In this document: positions 47,294 to 55,709 of the stretch, in pieces
Layout of the letters: every line of letters begins with the position of its first letter
Numbering within the stretch: position 1 is the stretch's first letter
NCBI GenBank assembly: GCA_900545495.1
Contig: UQZJ01000004.1
Location: 1-64,000 of the forward strand
Length of the DNA stretch: 64,000 nt
Direction of reading: 5' to 3'
DNA from: an uncultured Eubacteriales bacterium
GTDB taxonomy: Bacteria; Bacillota; Clostridia; Oscillospirales; Oscillospiraceae
Made by a program: the position numbers and the translations under genes
Notes under the pieces: model-generated
Told to the model about the DNA's origin: nothing
Database searches by the model: none
What the model saw: only the letters and a program-made list of their open reading frames with translations

Positions 47294-47325
47294 GTAAAGC
47301 CGTCTGCGGGCGGCTTTACTTTTTG
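47294..47325 (+). terminator. Terminator after asd
   Basis: The stem GTAAAGCCG / CGGCTTTAC with an 8-nt loop is followed by TTTTT. Confidence 0.9.
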
Positions 47326-47376
47326 CGCAAAAACAGATATAATGGCACAAAATCTACCCCACGGAGGAGTGGTCTT

Positions 47377-48972
47377 ATGAAGATCTGGAAGCGAATGGCG
47401 GCGCTGCTGCTGGCTCTGTGCATGACACTGCTGCTGGCGGCCTGCGGCGAGGATCCCAACGATGAAAAGCGACTGTCTGTGGTCATGACAGGCGCGGTGC
47501 GTACCATCGACCCGGCCATGGCGACCACGGCGGCGGAGCGCACGGTGGTGCGGCATGTATTTGAAAATCTGATGAAGCTCGGGCCGGACGGCACGGCGGT
47601 ACACGCCGTGGCGCGCAGCTATACGCAGGAGACGGCGGCAGACGGCTCTGTGACATATACGTTCCAGCTGCGGACGGACGCCAAGTGGACGGACGGCAGC
47701 GCCGTGACCGCCCACGACTTCGTGTATGCGTGGCGGCGGCTGGTGGATCCGGAGACGGACAGCCCCAACGCGGACGCCCTGTCCATGGTGGCGGGGTATG
47801 AGAAGGCGATACTGGGCGACACGTCGGCGCTGGCGGTGACAGCGCCGGACGACCATACCCTGGTGGTGACGCTCGACGGCTGCTGCTCCTACTTTATCGA
47901 CAGCGTCTGCACGGCGACAGCCACCATGCCGGTGCAGGAGAAGGCGGTCACGGCCCACGATGATTGGGCCAGCAGCAGCCTGTGGTTTGCAGGCAACGGG
48001 CCCTATGAGCGCACCGGCGCATGGAGCGATGCGACGCGCCTGACGCTGCGGATACGGTCGACCTACTATGACGCGAAGCGTCTGGGGCAGGATCGCATCG
48101 ACCTGATGCTGCAAAGCCGCGAGGAGGCGGAGGCCAACGCCGGTAAGGCGGATATCGTCATCGGCGCCGGCGGCGAGGACGCCCCGCGGGAGGGCGACCC
48201 CACCGTGGGCATCCTGCTGGTGAACCAGATGGCTACCAGCATGGGACATCCAGAGCTGCGGCGGGCGCTGAGTCTGGTCATCGACCGGGAGACGGCGGCA
48301 CAGACCATGGGACAGGACTGCCACGGGGCGGAGGGCTTGGTACCCTACGGCGTCCGCACCGATGCGGGGGAGGACTTCCGCACGGTCAACGGCCCGCTGA
48401 TCGACAACGACCCGGCGACGTATGAGGAGCGGTGTCAGGGCGCGCTGGCGCTGCTGCGGCAGGCGGGCTTTACCAACACCACGACACTGGGCGCGTTGGA
48501 CACGGTTTCGCTGCTGTACGACAACGATTCGGCACTGGCACAGGTGGCCCAGCAGCTCCAGAAGACGTGGGAGAACAAGCTGGGCATCAAGGTGCAGCTA
48601 AAGGGCGTGGAGCGCAATGAGATGAAGGCGCGGCTGAGCAGCGGCGAATTTGTGCTGGCGCTGATGGAGATGACCGCGTCCTATAACGACGCATCGGCCT
48701 ATCTGGATCCGTGGCGCAGCAGCGATATGCGGAACTACGGGATGCAGTATCTCAACGCCTACGACATCCTGATGCAGATCGCGGCGGGCAGCACCTCGCC
48801 GGAGGTGCGGGATGCCTATCTGAAGGACGCGGAGCAGCTGCTGCTGGAAAACAGCAACATCATCCCGCTGTACAGCCGGACGAGACCCTATGTGATCCGG
48901 GATAAGGTGCTGAGCGCCGTGTCCGACGGACTGGGCGGCTGGTATTTCGGCGCGGTGAACCGGGCGTCGTAA
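47377..48972 (+). CDS. Oligopeptide-type ABC substrate-binding lipoprotein
   Basis: The 531-residue extracytoplasmic lipoprotein has a signal peptide with lipobox LLAAC (Cys23). The SBP family 5 fold follows (RTIDPAMATTAAERTVVRHVFENL near residue 42, DAKWTDGSAVTAHDFVYAWRR near residue 104). It should bind peptides or a similar solute for an OppBCDF-type importer. The ATG at 47377 follows ACGGAGGAG. No permease or ATPase genes adjoin it, so it is an orphan binding protein that must share a transporter or act as a receptor. Confidence 0.9.
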   Translation: MKIWKRMAALLLALCMTLLLAACGEDPNDEKRLSVVMTGAVRTIDPAMATTAAERTVVRHVFENLMKLGPDGTAVHAVARSYTQETAADGSVTYTFQLRTDAKWTDGSAVTAHDFVYAWRRLVDPETDSPNADALSMVAGYEKAILGDTSALAVTAPDDHTLVVTLDGCCSYFIDSVCTATATMPVQEKAVTAHDDWASSSLWFAGNGPYERTGAWSDATRLTLRIRSTYYDAKRLGQDRIDLMLQSREEAEANAGKADIVIGAGGEDAPREGDPTVGILLVNQMATSMGHPELRRALSLVIDRETAAQTMGQDCHGAEGLVPYGVRTDAGEDFRTVNGPLIDNDPATYEERCQGALALLRQAGFTNTTTLGALDTVSLLYDNDSALAQVAQQLQKTWENKLGIKVQLKGVERNEMKARLSSGEFVLALMEMTASYNDASAYLDPWRSSDMRNYGMQYLNAYDILMQIAAGSTSPEVRDAYLKDAEQLLLENSNIIPLYSRTRPYVIRDKVLSAVSDGLGGWYFGAVNRAS

Positions 48973-48980
48973 AAACCATA

Positions 48981-49025
48981 CGAAAAAGGGAGCCGCAGGC
49001 TGTGCAGCCTGTGGCTCCCTTTTTC
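48981..49025. terminator. Bidirectional terminator, binding protein and trigger factor
   Basis: The long stem AAGGGAGCCGCAGGCTG / CAGCCTGTGGCTCCCTT (one mismatch) is flanked by A-rich and T-rich tracts on the two sides and lies between the convergent genes. Confidence 0.88.
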
Positions 49026-49038
49026 TGTATAGGTCAGC

Positions 49039-50295
49039 TTATTTGCGGCGGGCGGTGTCCACGATGACGGCCTGCGCGCGGGCCAGCTTCAGGTCGTGGC
49101 GCAGACGCATGGGCGGCAGCTGCTGGCGCAGCAGATCGGCGGAGAGCTGGTACTGGGCGGACAGCTCATTGTACTTCTGCTCCACCTCCGCGTCGGTCAC
49201 GTCGATGCCCTCCAGACGGGCGATCTCCGTCATGGCCAGCTCAAAGCGGGCGGCGGAGACGGCCTGCTCCCGGGCGTGGGCGCGCAGCTCCTCCATGGAC
49301 GCGCCGCTGGCCTCCAGATACTGCTCCAGCTCCACGTTCTGGCTTTGCAGGTGGCCGCGCAGCTCCTGGATCAGACCGTCCAGCTGGTTTTCCACCATGG
49401 CGTCAGGCAGCTGCACCTCCATGCCGTCCAGCACCTGCGCGATCAGGTCGTTGGCGAATTGCTCGGCGGCCTCCGTCTGCTTCTTCGCCACCGCCTGCTC
49501 CATCACGGCGCGGCGGAGCTGGGACAGCTCCTCAAAGCCCTGCGCCTTGGCAAACGCGTCGTCCAGCGTGGGCATGGAGCGGCGGGTGATCTCGTGTACC
49601 TTGATGCGGAAGGTGGCGTCCTTGCCGGCCAGCTCCGGCGTGTAGGCGGTGGGGAAGGTGACGTGTACATCCCGCTCCTCGTCCACACAGGCGCCTGCTA
49701 CCTGTTCCTCAAAGCCGGGGATAAAGTAGCCGCTGCCCAGCAGCAGGGGATAGCTCTCCCCCTTGCCGCCCTCGAAGGCCACGCCGTCCACAAAGCCCTC
49801 GAAGTCCAGCACCACCTCATCGCCCATGGCGGCGCGGTCGGGGTGCGCCACATTCAGGTGGGCGCGGGCGTACTCCTCCAGCGCGGCCTGGGTGTCCTCC
49901 TCGGACAGCTCTGCCTGGGGGTACACGGCGCTGAGACCCTTGTACTGCCCCAGCTTCACCTCGGGGTACAGGTCGATGAGGGCGGTAAAGACATACCCGT
50001 CGGGGCCGATCTCCTCCACCGTCAGGGTAGGGGTACCGGCGATGGCGATATCCTCCCGGCCGATGGCCTCCACCAGCGCCTGCGGGTAGGTCTCGTTCAC
50101 GGCCTCCTGATAGAGGAAGTCGCTGCCGTAGACGGCCTCGATCTTCTCGCGGGTAGGCTCGCCCTCCACGGGACACAGGGCCTTGATGCCGTTATAGCAG
50201 TGCATCAGCGCCTCCTGCCATGTGCCGCGGTCCACGGCCACCGTCAGACGCACCTGGCGGTTTTCCGGAATGTCTTCACGCTTTTTGATCTCCAT
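49039..50295 (-). CDS. Trigger-factor-like chaperone/peptidyl-prolyl isomerase
   Basis: The 418-residue product has trigger factor layout. There is an N-terminal domain (1-115), an FKBP-type isomerase domain (about 150-235, with GDEVVLDFEGFVDGVAFEGGKG and SGYFIPGFEEQVAG), and a helical C-terminal chaperone domain. Canonical trigger factor binds the ribosome through a GFRxGxxP loop. Here the aligned stretch, residues 40-57, reads LCPVEGEPTREKIEAVYG, so the Phe-Arg-Lys contact is missing. It may work off the ribosome or be a second paralogue. The gene stands alone with its own promoter, away from clpP and clpX, which often follow tig. Confidence 0.88.
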   Translation of the reverse strand: MEIKKREDIPENRQVRLTVAVDRGTWQEALMHCYNGIKALCPVEGEPTREKIEAVYGSDFLYQEAVNETYPQALVEAIGREDIAIAGTPTLTVEEIGPDGYVFTALIDLYPEVKLGQYKGLSAVYPQAELSEEDTQAALEEYARAHLNVAHPDRAAMGDEVVLDFEGFVDGVAFEGGKGESYPLLLGSGYFIPGFEEQVAGACVDEERDVHVTFPTAYTPELAGKDATFRIKVHEITRRSMPTLDDAFAKAQGFEELSQLRRAVMEQAVAKKQTEAAEQFANDLIAQVLDGMEVQLPDAMVENQLDGLIQELRGHLQSQNVELEQYLEASGASMEELRAHAREQAVSAARFELAMTEIARLEGIDVTDAEVEQKYNELSAQYQLSADLLRQQLPPMRLRHDLKLARAQAVIVDTARRK

Positions 50296-50343
50296 GGGGG
50301 AGTTCCTCCTTATTTCGGCACAAACTGCCAGTATATTGCGATA

Positions 50344-50372
50344 AGTATACTATACCGCCGCACGGATAGCAA
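50344..50372 (-). promoter_or_regulatory. Promoter of the trigger-factor-like gene
   Basis: On the minus strand, TTGCTA (50367-50372), 17 bp and TATACT (50344-50349) lie about 45 bp before the start codon. Confidence 0.8.
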
Positions 50373-50438
50373 GCCTGTCACACACTTCCGGTGAAATGAC
50401 TGAGTTGTAAAATTATTGTGACAATTACAACAAAGTAC

Positions 50439-50467
50439 TTGCTCCCGGCGGAGGCATTTGCTACAAT
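50439..50467 (+). promoter_or_regulatory. Promoter of the PAP2-Crp operon
   Basis: TTGCTC (50439-50444), 17 bp and TACAAT (50462-50467) precede the PAP2 gene. Just upstream (50405-50434) are TTGT/ACAA arms (TTGTGACAATTACAA) that could be a Crp/Fnr-type operator, because the operon encodes such a regulator. The operator is a guess. Confidence 0.65.
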
Positions 50468-50503
50468 GCAGGATATTCTTTTCAGAGATCAACGGAGGTA
50501 GCT

Positions 50504-51160
50504 ATGCAGCGTATCAAAGAATTCATCCACGACCGTCCGTATGTCTGGTGGGGGCTGTTCCTGCCGGTGTATCTGGCGCTGTTCTTTACCATCGAGCATT
50601 TCATCACCGATAACTACTGGGCCACCCAGCTGCCCATCGACTACAAGATCCCGTTTCTGGAGGGGTTTGCCCCGATCTACGCCAGCTGGAGCCCGCTGCT
50701 GTTCGTGCTGGGTCTCCACCTGATCCTCTGCGACGGCGAAGGCTTCCGCCGGTATATGTGGAGCATTATGGCGACGTTCCTCATCAGCACCCTGATCTGC
50801 GTGCTGATCCCCAACGGACAGGATCTGCGGCCCGCCGTGATGCCCCGGGACAACATCTTCTGCGATCTGGTGGCCTACACCTACTCGCTGGACACCAACA
50901 CCAACGTGTTCCCCAGCGTCCATGTGGTGGGCGTCATCGACGCATGGTTCGCCATCTGGCATTCCAAGCGGCTGAAAAAGTGGACGTGGCGCTGGGGTAC
51001 CGGGCTTTACGGTCTGGCGGTCATCGCCTCCACCATGTTCATCAAGCAGCACGCCATCATCGACGTGCTGGCGGGACTGGTGCTGGGCTTTGCCTGTAAT
51101 TTCGTGGTGTACAACATCATCGGCAAGCGGCGTGACTGCCGGCTGTGCATGGAGGCGTAA
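50504..51160 (+). CDS. PAP2-family membrane phosphatase or lipid transferase
   Basis: The 218-residue membrane protein has about six segments and the PAP2 motifs C2 (FPSVHVVG, near residue 146) and C3 (STMFIKQHAIIDVLAG, near residue 175). Their two histidines and Asp form the catalytic site. The first motif keeps the RP pair (QDLRPAV) but lacks the usual lysine upstream, as in the inositol-phosphotransferase-like PAP2 branch. It may dephosphorylate a lipid or polyprenyl phosphate, or transfer a head group. It lies 3 bp before the Crp-like gene. Confidence 0.85.
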   Translation: MQRIKEFIHDRPYVWWGLFLPVYLALFFTIEHFITDNYWATQLPIDYKIPFLEGFAPIYASWSPLLFVLGLHLILCDGEGFRRYMWSIMATFLISTLICVLIPNGQDLRPAVMPRDNIFCDLVAYTYSLDTNTNVFPSVHVVGVIDAWFAIWHSKRLKKWTWRWGTGLYGLAVIASTMFIKQHAIIDVLAGLVLGFACNFVVYNIIGKRRDCRLCMEA

Positions 51161-51163
51161 GGT

Positions 51164-51817
51164 ATGGAGATCGGCGTATCCCCGTTGTTCCGGGATGTCA
51201 GTGAGGAATCCCAGCAGGCCATGCGCACCTGCTTCGATATGCGGGAGTACAGCTTCCGCGCCGGCGAGGTCATCTACGACTTTTCTGAGGGGCGCAACAT
51301 GGTAGGTGTTCTGACGCAGGGCGCCGCCGTCATCGAGCGCATCGACCATCAGGGCAGCCGGACGATCCTGGAGCGGCTGGAGCGCGGCGGCGTTTTCGGC
51401 GAGATGCTGATGTTCGAGAACGTGGCGGGAGACAGCATCACCGTGGTGGCGGAGGAGCCATGCCGCGTATGGCTCATGGCGGCGGATCAGGTGACGAAGC
51501 GGTGCGAGAACGCCTGCGCCCACCACACACAGGTGGTGGAGAATATGTTCCAGCTGGTGGCGGAGAAGGCCACCTCCCTCTACGAGCGGGTGGAGGTGCT
51601 GAGCCGCCGGAGCATCCGGGACAAGCTGCTGTGCTACTTCTCACTGCTGGCCGCCAAGAGCCGGGGCGGAGAGTTCTCCCTGCCCTTTTCCCTCAGCGCA
51701 CTGGCGGACTATATCTCCACAGACCGCAGCGCCATGATGCGGGAGCTGAAGAAGATGCGGGACGAGAAGCTGGTGGACATTCAGGGCCGCCGGGTGCTGC
51801 TGCATCAGGCGATTTAA
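51164..51817 (+). CDS. Crp/Fnr-family transcriptional regulator
   Basis: The 217-residue product has a cyclic-nucleotide-binding beta-roll (about 20-120, with GGVFGEMLMFENVAGDSITVVAEEPC near residue 66), a dimer helix, and a C-terminal winged helix (about 150-215, SLSALADYISTDRSAMMRELKKM). It lacks the N-terminal cysteine cluster of oxygen-sensing Fnr. The ligand is therefore unknown; many clostridial members respond to redox or metabolites. It is co-transcribed with the PAP2 gene and lies just before nfnAB, which has its own promoter. Confidence 0.92.
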   Translation: MEIGVSPLFRDVSEESQQAMRTCFDMREYSFRAGEVIYDFSEGRNMVGVLTQGAAVIERIDHQGSRTILERLERGGVFGEMLMFENVAGDSITVVAEEPCRVWLMAADQVTKRCENACAHHTQVVENMFQLVAEKATSLYERVEVLSRRSIRDKLLCYFSLLAAKSRGGEFSLPFSLSALADYISTDRSAMMRELKKMRDEKLVDIQGRRVLLHQAI

Positions 51818-51841
51818 GCGGCTGCTTGACGCAAGTGAAGA

Positions 51842-51870
51842 TTGACGGGTCTGCCCATTGGTGCTACAAT
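51842..51870 (+). promoter_or_regulatory. Promoter of nfnAB
   Basis: TTGACG (51842-51847), a 17-bp spacer and TACAAT (51865-51870) precede nfnA. The leader is about 70 nt. Confidence 0.85.
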
Positions 51871-51945
51871 AAAGCGGAGAACGGGCGTACCGCGCCCATG
51901 ACCCAATGGCGGATGCCAGACTATAATGAGAAGGAGCCGTGATGT

Positions 51946-52788
51946 ATGTACCGCATCGTTAGAAAAGAAGCGCTGAAGCCCACCGTGATCCTGTACGAGA
52001 TCGAAGCGCCCATGGTCGCCAAAAAGGCGGAGCCGGGCCAGTTCATCATCCTGCGTGTGGACGAAAAGGGTGAGCGTATCCCCATTACGATCCATGACTA
52101 CGACCGGGAAAAGGGTACGGTGACCATCATCGTCCAGACCGTTGGCGCCACCACCGAGAAGCTGAGCCACAAGCAGCAGGGCGAGTGCCTGCATGATTTT
52201 GTCGGCCCCTTGGGCCGCCCCACCGAGACGGAGGGCAAGAAGAAGGTCTGCGTCGTCGGCGGCGGTGTGGGCTGTGCCATCGCCTACCCCGTGCTGAAGA
52301 AATTCCACGACTGCGGCGCTGAGGTCCACGCTGTGGTGGGCTTCAAGAGCAAGGACGTGGTCATTCTGGAGGACAAGTTCAAGGCTGTCTCCTCCGTGCT
52401 GAAGGTCTGCACCGACGACGGCTCCTACGGCCAGAAGGGTCTGGTCACCGAGGCGCTGAAGCAGCTGCTGGACGACGGCAACCAGTATGACGAGATCTTC
52501 GCCATCGGCCCCATGGTCATGATGAAGTTCGTCTGCAAGACCACCGAGCCCTACGGCGTGCCCACCACCGTGTCCATGAGCCCCATCATGATCGACGGCA
52601 CCGGTATGTGCGGCGGCTGCCGCCTGACCGTGGGCGGCGAGACCAAGTTCGCCTGCGTGGACGGCCCCGACTTCGACGGCCACAAGGTGGACTGGGATCT
52701 GGCCGTGAAGCGCAATCAGATGTACCACGACTTTGAGGTGCATAAGCACGAGGAAGTCTGCAATCTGTTCAAGCAGGAGGTAAAGTAA
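51946..52788 (+). CDS. nfnA: NfnA-type ferredoxin-NADP+ reductase subunit (FAD/[2Fe-2S])
   Basis: The 280-residue flavoprotein has an N-terminal FAD-binding barrel (about 1-95), an NAD-binding domain (VCVVGGGVGCAIAYPVLK near residue 97) and a C-terminal [2Fe-2S] cysteine cluster (MCGGCRLTVGG then FACVDGPDFDGH near residue 222). It matches the small subunit of the electron-bifurcating NADH-dependent ferredoxin:NADP+ oxidoreductase, also called SudB or the dihydroorotate dehydrogenase electron-transfer-like subunit. Its partner follows 1 bp later. Confidence 0.9.
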   Translation: MYRIVRKEALKPTVILYEIEAPMVAKKAEPGQFIILRVDEKGERIPITIHDYDREKGTVTIIVQTVGATTEKLSHKQQGECLHDFVGPLGRPTETEGKKKVCVVGGGVGCAIAYPVLKKFHDCGAEVHAVVGFKSKDVVILEDKFKAVSSVLKVCTDDGSYGQKGLVTEALKQLLDDGNQYDEIFAIGPMVMMKFVCKTTEPYGVPTTVSMSPIMIDGTGMCGGCRLTVGGETKFACVDGPDFDGHKVDWDLAVKRNQMYHDFEVHKHEEVCNLFKQEVK

Positions 52789-52789
52789 G

Positions 52790-54190
52790 ATGGCTGCCAA
52801 GATCAATATGCGTTTGGATAAGAACGAGATGCCTTCTCAGGACCCGCAGGTCCGCAATAAGAACTTCCTGGAGGTAGCGCTGGGCTACACCGAGGAGCAG
52901 GCGCTGGACGAGGCTGCCCGCTGCCTGAACTGCAAGAACCATCCCTGCGTGGACGGCTGCCCCGTCAATGTGCGTATTCCCGAGTTTATTCAGAAGATCG
53001 TGGAGAAGGACTATGAGGGCGCCTATCAGGTGATCCACCAGACCAGCTCTCTGCCCGCCGTCTGCGGCCGCGTTTGCCCGCAGGAGAGCCAGTGCGAGAT
53101 GCACTGTGTCCGCGGCAAGAAGGGCGATCCCGTGGGCATCGGCCGTCTGGAGCGCTTTGTGGCCGACTGGCACAACGCCCACAGCACCGAGGCACCTGCC
53201 AAGCCCGCCTCCAACGGCCATAAGGTAGCCGTCATCGGCTCCGGCCCCGCGGGTCTGACCTGCGCCGGCGACCTCGCCAAGAAGGGCTATGAGGTCACGG
53301 TGTTCGAGGCGCTGCATCTGGCCGGCGGCGTGCTGGTGTACGGCATCCCCGAGTTCCGTCTGCCCAAGGCCATCGTCCAGAAGGAAGTGGACGGTCTGAA
53401 GGCCATGGGCGTGAAGGTGGAGACCAACACCGTGGTGGGCCGCACCATCACCATCGACGAGCTCATGGAGGAGAACGGCTTCGAGGCGGTGTTTATCGGC
53501 TCCGGCGCCGGTCTGCCCATGTTCATGAACATCCCCGGCGAGAACCTGAAGGGCGTCTATTCCGCCAACGAGTTCCTGACCCGTATCAACCTGATGAAGG
53601 CGTACCTGCCCGACAGCGACACGCCCATCATGGATCTGAAGGGCAAGACCGTGGCCGTCGTCGGCGGCGGCAACGTGGCCATGGACGCCGCCCGCTGCTC
53701 CAAGCGGCTGGGCGCCGAGGTGTACGTGGTGTACCGCCGCGGCATGGAGGAGCTGCCCGCCCGTCACGAGGAGGTGGAGCACGCCATCGAGGAGGGCGTC
53801 ATCTTCAAGACGCTGAACAACCCTGTGCAGATCAACGGCGACGAGCAGGATTGCGTGAAGTCCATGACCTGCATCGAGATGGAGCTGGGTGAGCCGGACG
53901 CCTCCGGCCGCCGCCGCCCCGTGGAGAAGAAGGGCAGCGAGTTCGATCTGCCCGTGGACGCCGTCATCATGTCGCTGGGCACCAGCCCCAACCCCCTCAT
54001 CAAGTCCACCACCAAGGGCTTGGAGGTCAACAGGAAGGGCGGCATCATCGTCAACGAGGCGGGCCTCACCTCCCGTCAGGCGGTGTACGCCGGCGGCGAT
54101 GCCGTGACCGGCGCGGCCACTGTCATTCTGGCCATGGGCGCCGGCAAGCTGGGCGCCAAGTCCATTGACGAGTACCTGAGCGCCAAATAA
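52790..54190 (+). CDS. nfnB: NfnB-type subunit (glutamate synthase small-chain-like)
   Basis: The 466-residue product has an N-terminal Fe-S region with CLNCKNHPCVDGCPV near residue 45 and CGRVCPQESQCEMHC near residue 91. A pyridine nucleotide-disulfide oxidoreductase fold follows, with GSGPAGLTCAGDLAKKGYEV near residue 150 and GGGNVAMDAARCSKRLGAEV near residue 290. It is usually annotated gltA, but with NfnA directly upstream it should be the bifurcating NfnB subunit that couples NADH and reduced ferredoxin to NADPH. No large glutamate synthase chain is nearby. Confidence 0.92.
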   Translation: MAAKINMRLDKNEMPSQDPQVRNKNFLEVALGYTEEQALDEAARCLNCKNHPCVDGCPVNVRIPEFIQKIVEKDYEGAYQVIHQTSSLPAVCGRVCPQESQCEMHCVRGKKGDPVGIGRLERFVADWHNAHSTEAPAKPASNGHKVAVIGSGPAGLTCAGDLAKKGYEVTVFEALHLAGGVLVYGIPEFRLPKAIVQKEVDGLKAMGVKVETNTVVGRTITIDELMEENGFEAVFIGSGAGLPMFMNIPGENLKGVYSANEFLTRINLMKAYLPDSDTPIMDLKGKTVAVVGGGNVAMDAARCSKRLGAEVYVVYRRGMEELPARHEEVEHAIEEGVIFKTLNNPVQINGDEQDCVKSMTCIEMELGEPDASGRRRPVEKKGSEFDLPVDAVIMSLGTSPNPLIKSTTKGLEVNRKGGIIVNEAGLTSRQAVYAGGDAVTGAATVILAMGAGKLGAKSIDEYLSAK

Positions 54191-54205
54191 AAGGGACTAC
54201 ATACG

Positions 54206-54242
54206 GCCCGCCCTCGGCGAACAGCCGTAGGGCGGGCTTTGT
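54206..54242 (+). terminator. Terminator after nfnAB
   Basis: The stem GCCCGCCCT / AGGGCGGGC with an inner CGGC/GCCG pairing is followed by TTTGT. Confidence 0.82.
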
Positions 54243-54266
54243 ACTACAGAAAACAGGAGGAGTATC

Positions 54267-54827
54267 ATGGCGAACTTTACGAAACAGGCCATCAAGGCGT
54301 CGTTTATGAAGCTGCTGAGCCAGAAGCCACTGAATAAGATCAGCGTCCGCGATATCGTGGAGGACTGCGGCATCAACCGAAACTCCTTCTACTACCATTT
54401 TCAGGACATCCCCTCTCTGCTGGGCGAGATCGTGACGGAGCAGACGGATCAGCTCATCCGCCAGTATCCCACCATCTCCTCCATGGAGGAGTGCTTTTCC
54501 GTGGCGTTCCGCACGGCGCGGGAGAACCGCCGGGCTGTCATGCACATCTTCAACTCCTCCAACCGGGATATGTTTTTGCAGGACACCATGCGGCTGTGCG
54601 AATATGTGGTCAAGACCTATATCGCCACGGCGTTTGCCAACACCGCCATTACGGAGGACGACCGGCGGGTGGTGGTGCAGTTCATGAAGTGCCAGCTGTT
54701 CGGCGTGTGGATCGACTGGGTCAGCGGCGGCATGAAGGAGGAGTCCTTTGCCGACCTGCAGCGGATGATCCAGCTGTGCCGCGGCGTGCCGGAGCTGATC
54801 GTGGCCCACAGCAGCGGGCAGGCGTAA
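54267..54827 (+). CDS. TetR-family regulator
   Basis: The 186-residue product has the TetR helix-turn-helix at the N-terminus (ISVRDIVEDCGINRNSFYYHF, residues 25-45) and a helical ligand-binding domain of the DhaS-like TetR_C type, here ending in a GVWIDWVSGGMKE segment. The start follows AGGAGG. It is a single gene flanked by terminators, so its targets may be itself or the membrane genes downstream (DUF308, MscS). The ligand is unknown. Confidence 0.88.
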   Translation: MANFTKQAIKASFMKLLSQKPLNKISVRDIVEDCGINRNSFYYHFQDIPSLLGEIVTEQTDQLIRQYPTISSMEECFSVAFRTARENRRAVMHIFNSSNRDMFLQDTMRLCEYVVKTYIATAFANTAITEDDRRVVVQFMKCQLFGVWIDWVSGGMKEESFADLQRMIQLCRGVPELIVAHSSGQA

Positions 54828-54876
54828 GCACGGTAGACAAACCAGCGAAAATGTCTGAAAATCAGACGCATACAGA

Positions 54877-54908
54877 CAGATGCCCGGATTTCGGGCATCT
54901 GTTTTTTC
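54877..54908 (+). terminator. Terminator after the TetR gene
   Basis: The perfect 10-bp stem CAGATGCCCG / CGGGCATCTG with a 5-nt loop is followed by TTTTTT. Confidence 0.92.
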
Positions 54909-54988
54909 TGCCTGTACCGCCCTGCGCCCCGCTGCGCTATGATACGGGAGATAAAAGACGCTGCGGCGTGGAAGGGAGATGCAGGTGT

Positions 54989-55588
54989 ATGCGTAATGTG
55001 AGGTCTACCGGTCCCTTGTGGGCGGTGAAAACGGGGTATATCGTGGTATCGGCACTGTTCTGTGTGCTGGGCGTGGTGCTGTTCATCACAGCGGAGCGGT
55101 GCGTGCCGTGGATCGGCAGGGCGCTGGGTATCGGCATGGTGATCTGCGGCGCCATCAAGCTGGGCGGCTATTTCTCCAAGGATCTGTTCCGGCTGGCATT
55201 TCAGTACGATCTGGCGTTCGGCATCCTGCTCATCGCCGTGGGGATCATCACACTGTGTCATCCCGGCGAGGCTATGACGTTCCTGTGCGTCATGTTCGGC
55301 ATCCCGGTGCTGGCGGACGGCCTGTTCAAGATCCAGGTGGCGGTGGAGGCAAAGCGCTTCGGCATCGGTCAGTGGTGGCTGGTGCTGCTGCTGGCGGTGC
55401 TGACCGGTGTGATCGGGCTGCTGCTGGTGCTGCGTCCGGCGGAGGGCGCACAGGTCATGGTGATGCTGATGGGCGCGTCGCTGCTGCTGGACGGCGCGCT
55501 GAACCTCAGTGTGGCGCTGTGCGCCGTGAAGGTCGTGGATCACCAGCGGCCGGACGTCATCGAGACGGACGATTTCGAGATCGAGTAA
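54989..55588 (+). CDS. HdeD/DUF308-family membrane protein
   Basis: The 199-residue product has about six membrane segments in the pattern of DUF308, with repeated short hydrophobic hairpins (LGIGMVICGAIKLGG and LMGASLLLDGALNLS). The last 20 residues are acidic and cytoplasmic. HdeD in E. coli is linked to acid resistance; the function in Clostridia is unknown. The GGGAG site is about 10 bp before the ATG at 54989. A longer frame reads back through the TetR gene and its terminator and is rejected. Confidence 0.82.
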   Translation: MRNVRSTGPLWAVKTGYIVVSALFCVLGVVLFITAERCVPWIGRALGIGMVICGAIKLGGYFSKDLFRLAFQYDLAFGILLIAVGIITLCHPGEAMTFLCVMFGIPVLADGLFKIQVAVEAKRFGIGQWWLVLLLAVLTGVIGLLLVLRPAEGAQVMVMLMGASLLLDGALNLSVALCAVKVVDHQRPDVIETDDFEIE

Positions 55589-55599
55589 ACGAGCGAAAA

Positions 55600-55639
55600 G
55601 AGAGACGGTGCAGCCAAACTGCACCGTCTCTTTTTTTTT
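55600..55639 (+). terminator. Terminator after the DUF308 gene
   Basis: The perfect 12-bp stem GAGACGGTGCAG / CTGCACCGTCTC with a 5-nt loop is followed by nine T residues. Confidence 0.95.
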
Positions 55640-55652
55640 ACGGCGGCGGGAA

Positions 55653-55681
55653 TTGCAAATCGTGGGGCGGTTTGGTATACT
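55653..55681 (+). promoter_or_regulatory. Promoter of the mscS-like gene
   Basis: TTGCAA (55653-55658), 17 bp and TATACT (55676-55681) lie about 30 bp before the start. Confidence 0.82.
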
Positions 55682-55709
55682 GAAACCAGCAAACGAAAGG
55701 AGACACGCC

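Noticed and set aside
52790..54190. True glutamate synthase small subunit
   Set aside because: There is no large subunit nearby, and the gene is 1 bp behind a [2Fe-2S] flavoprotein subunit, which is the NfnAB arrangement.
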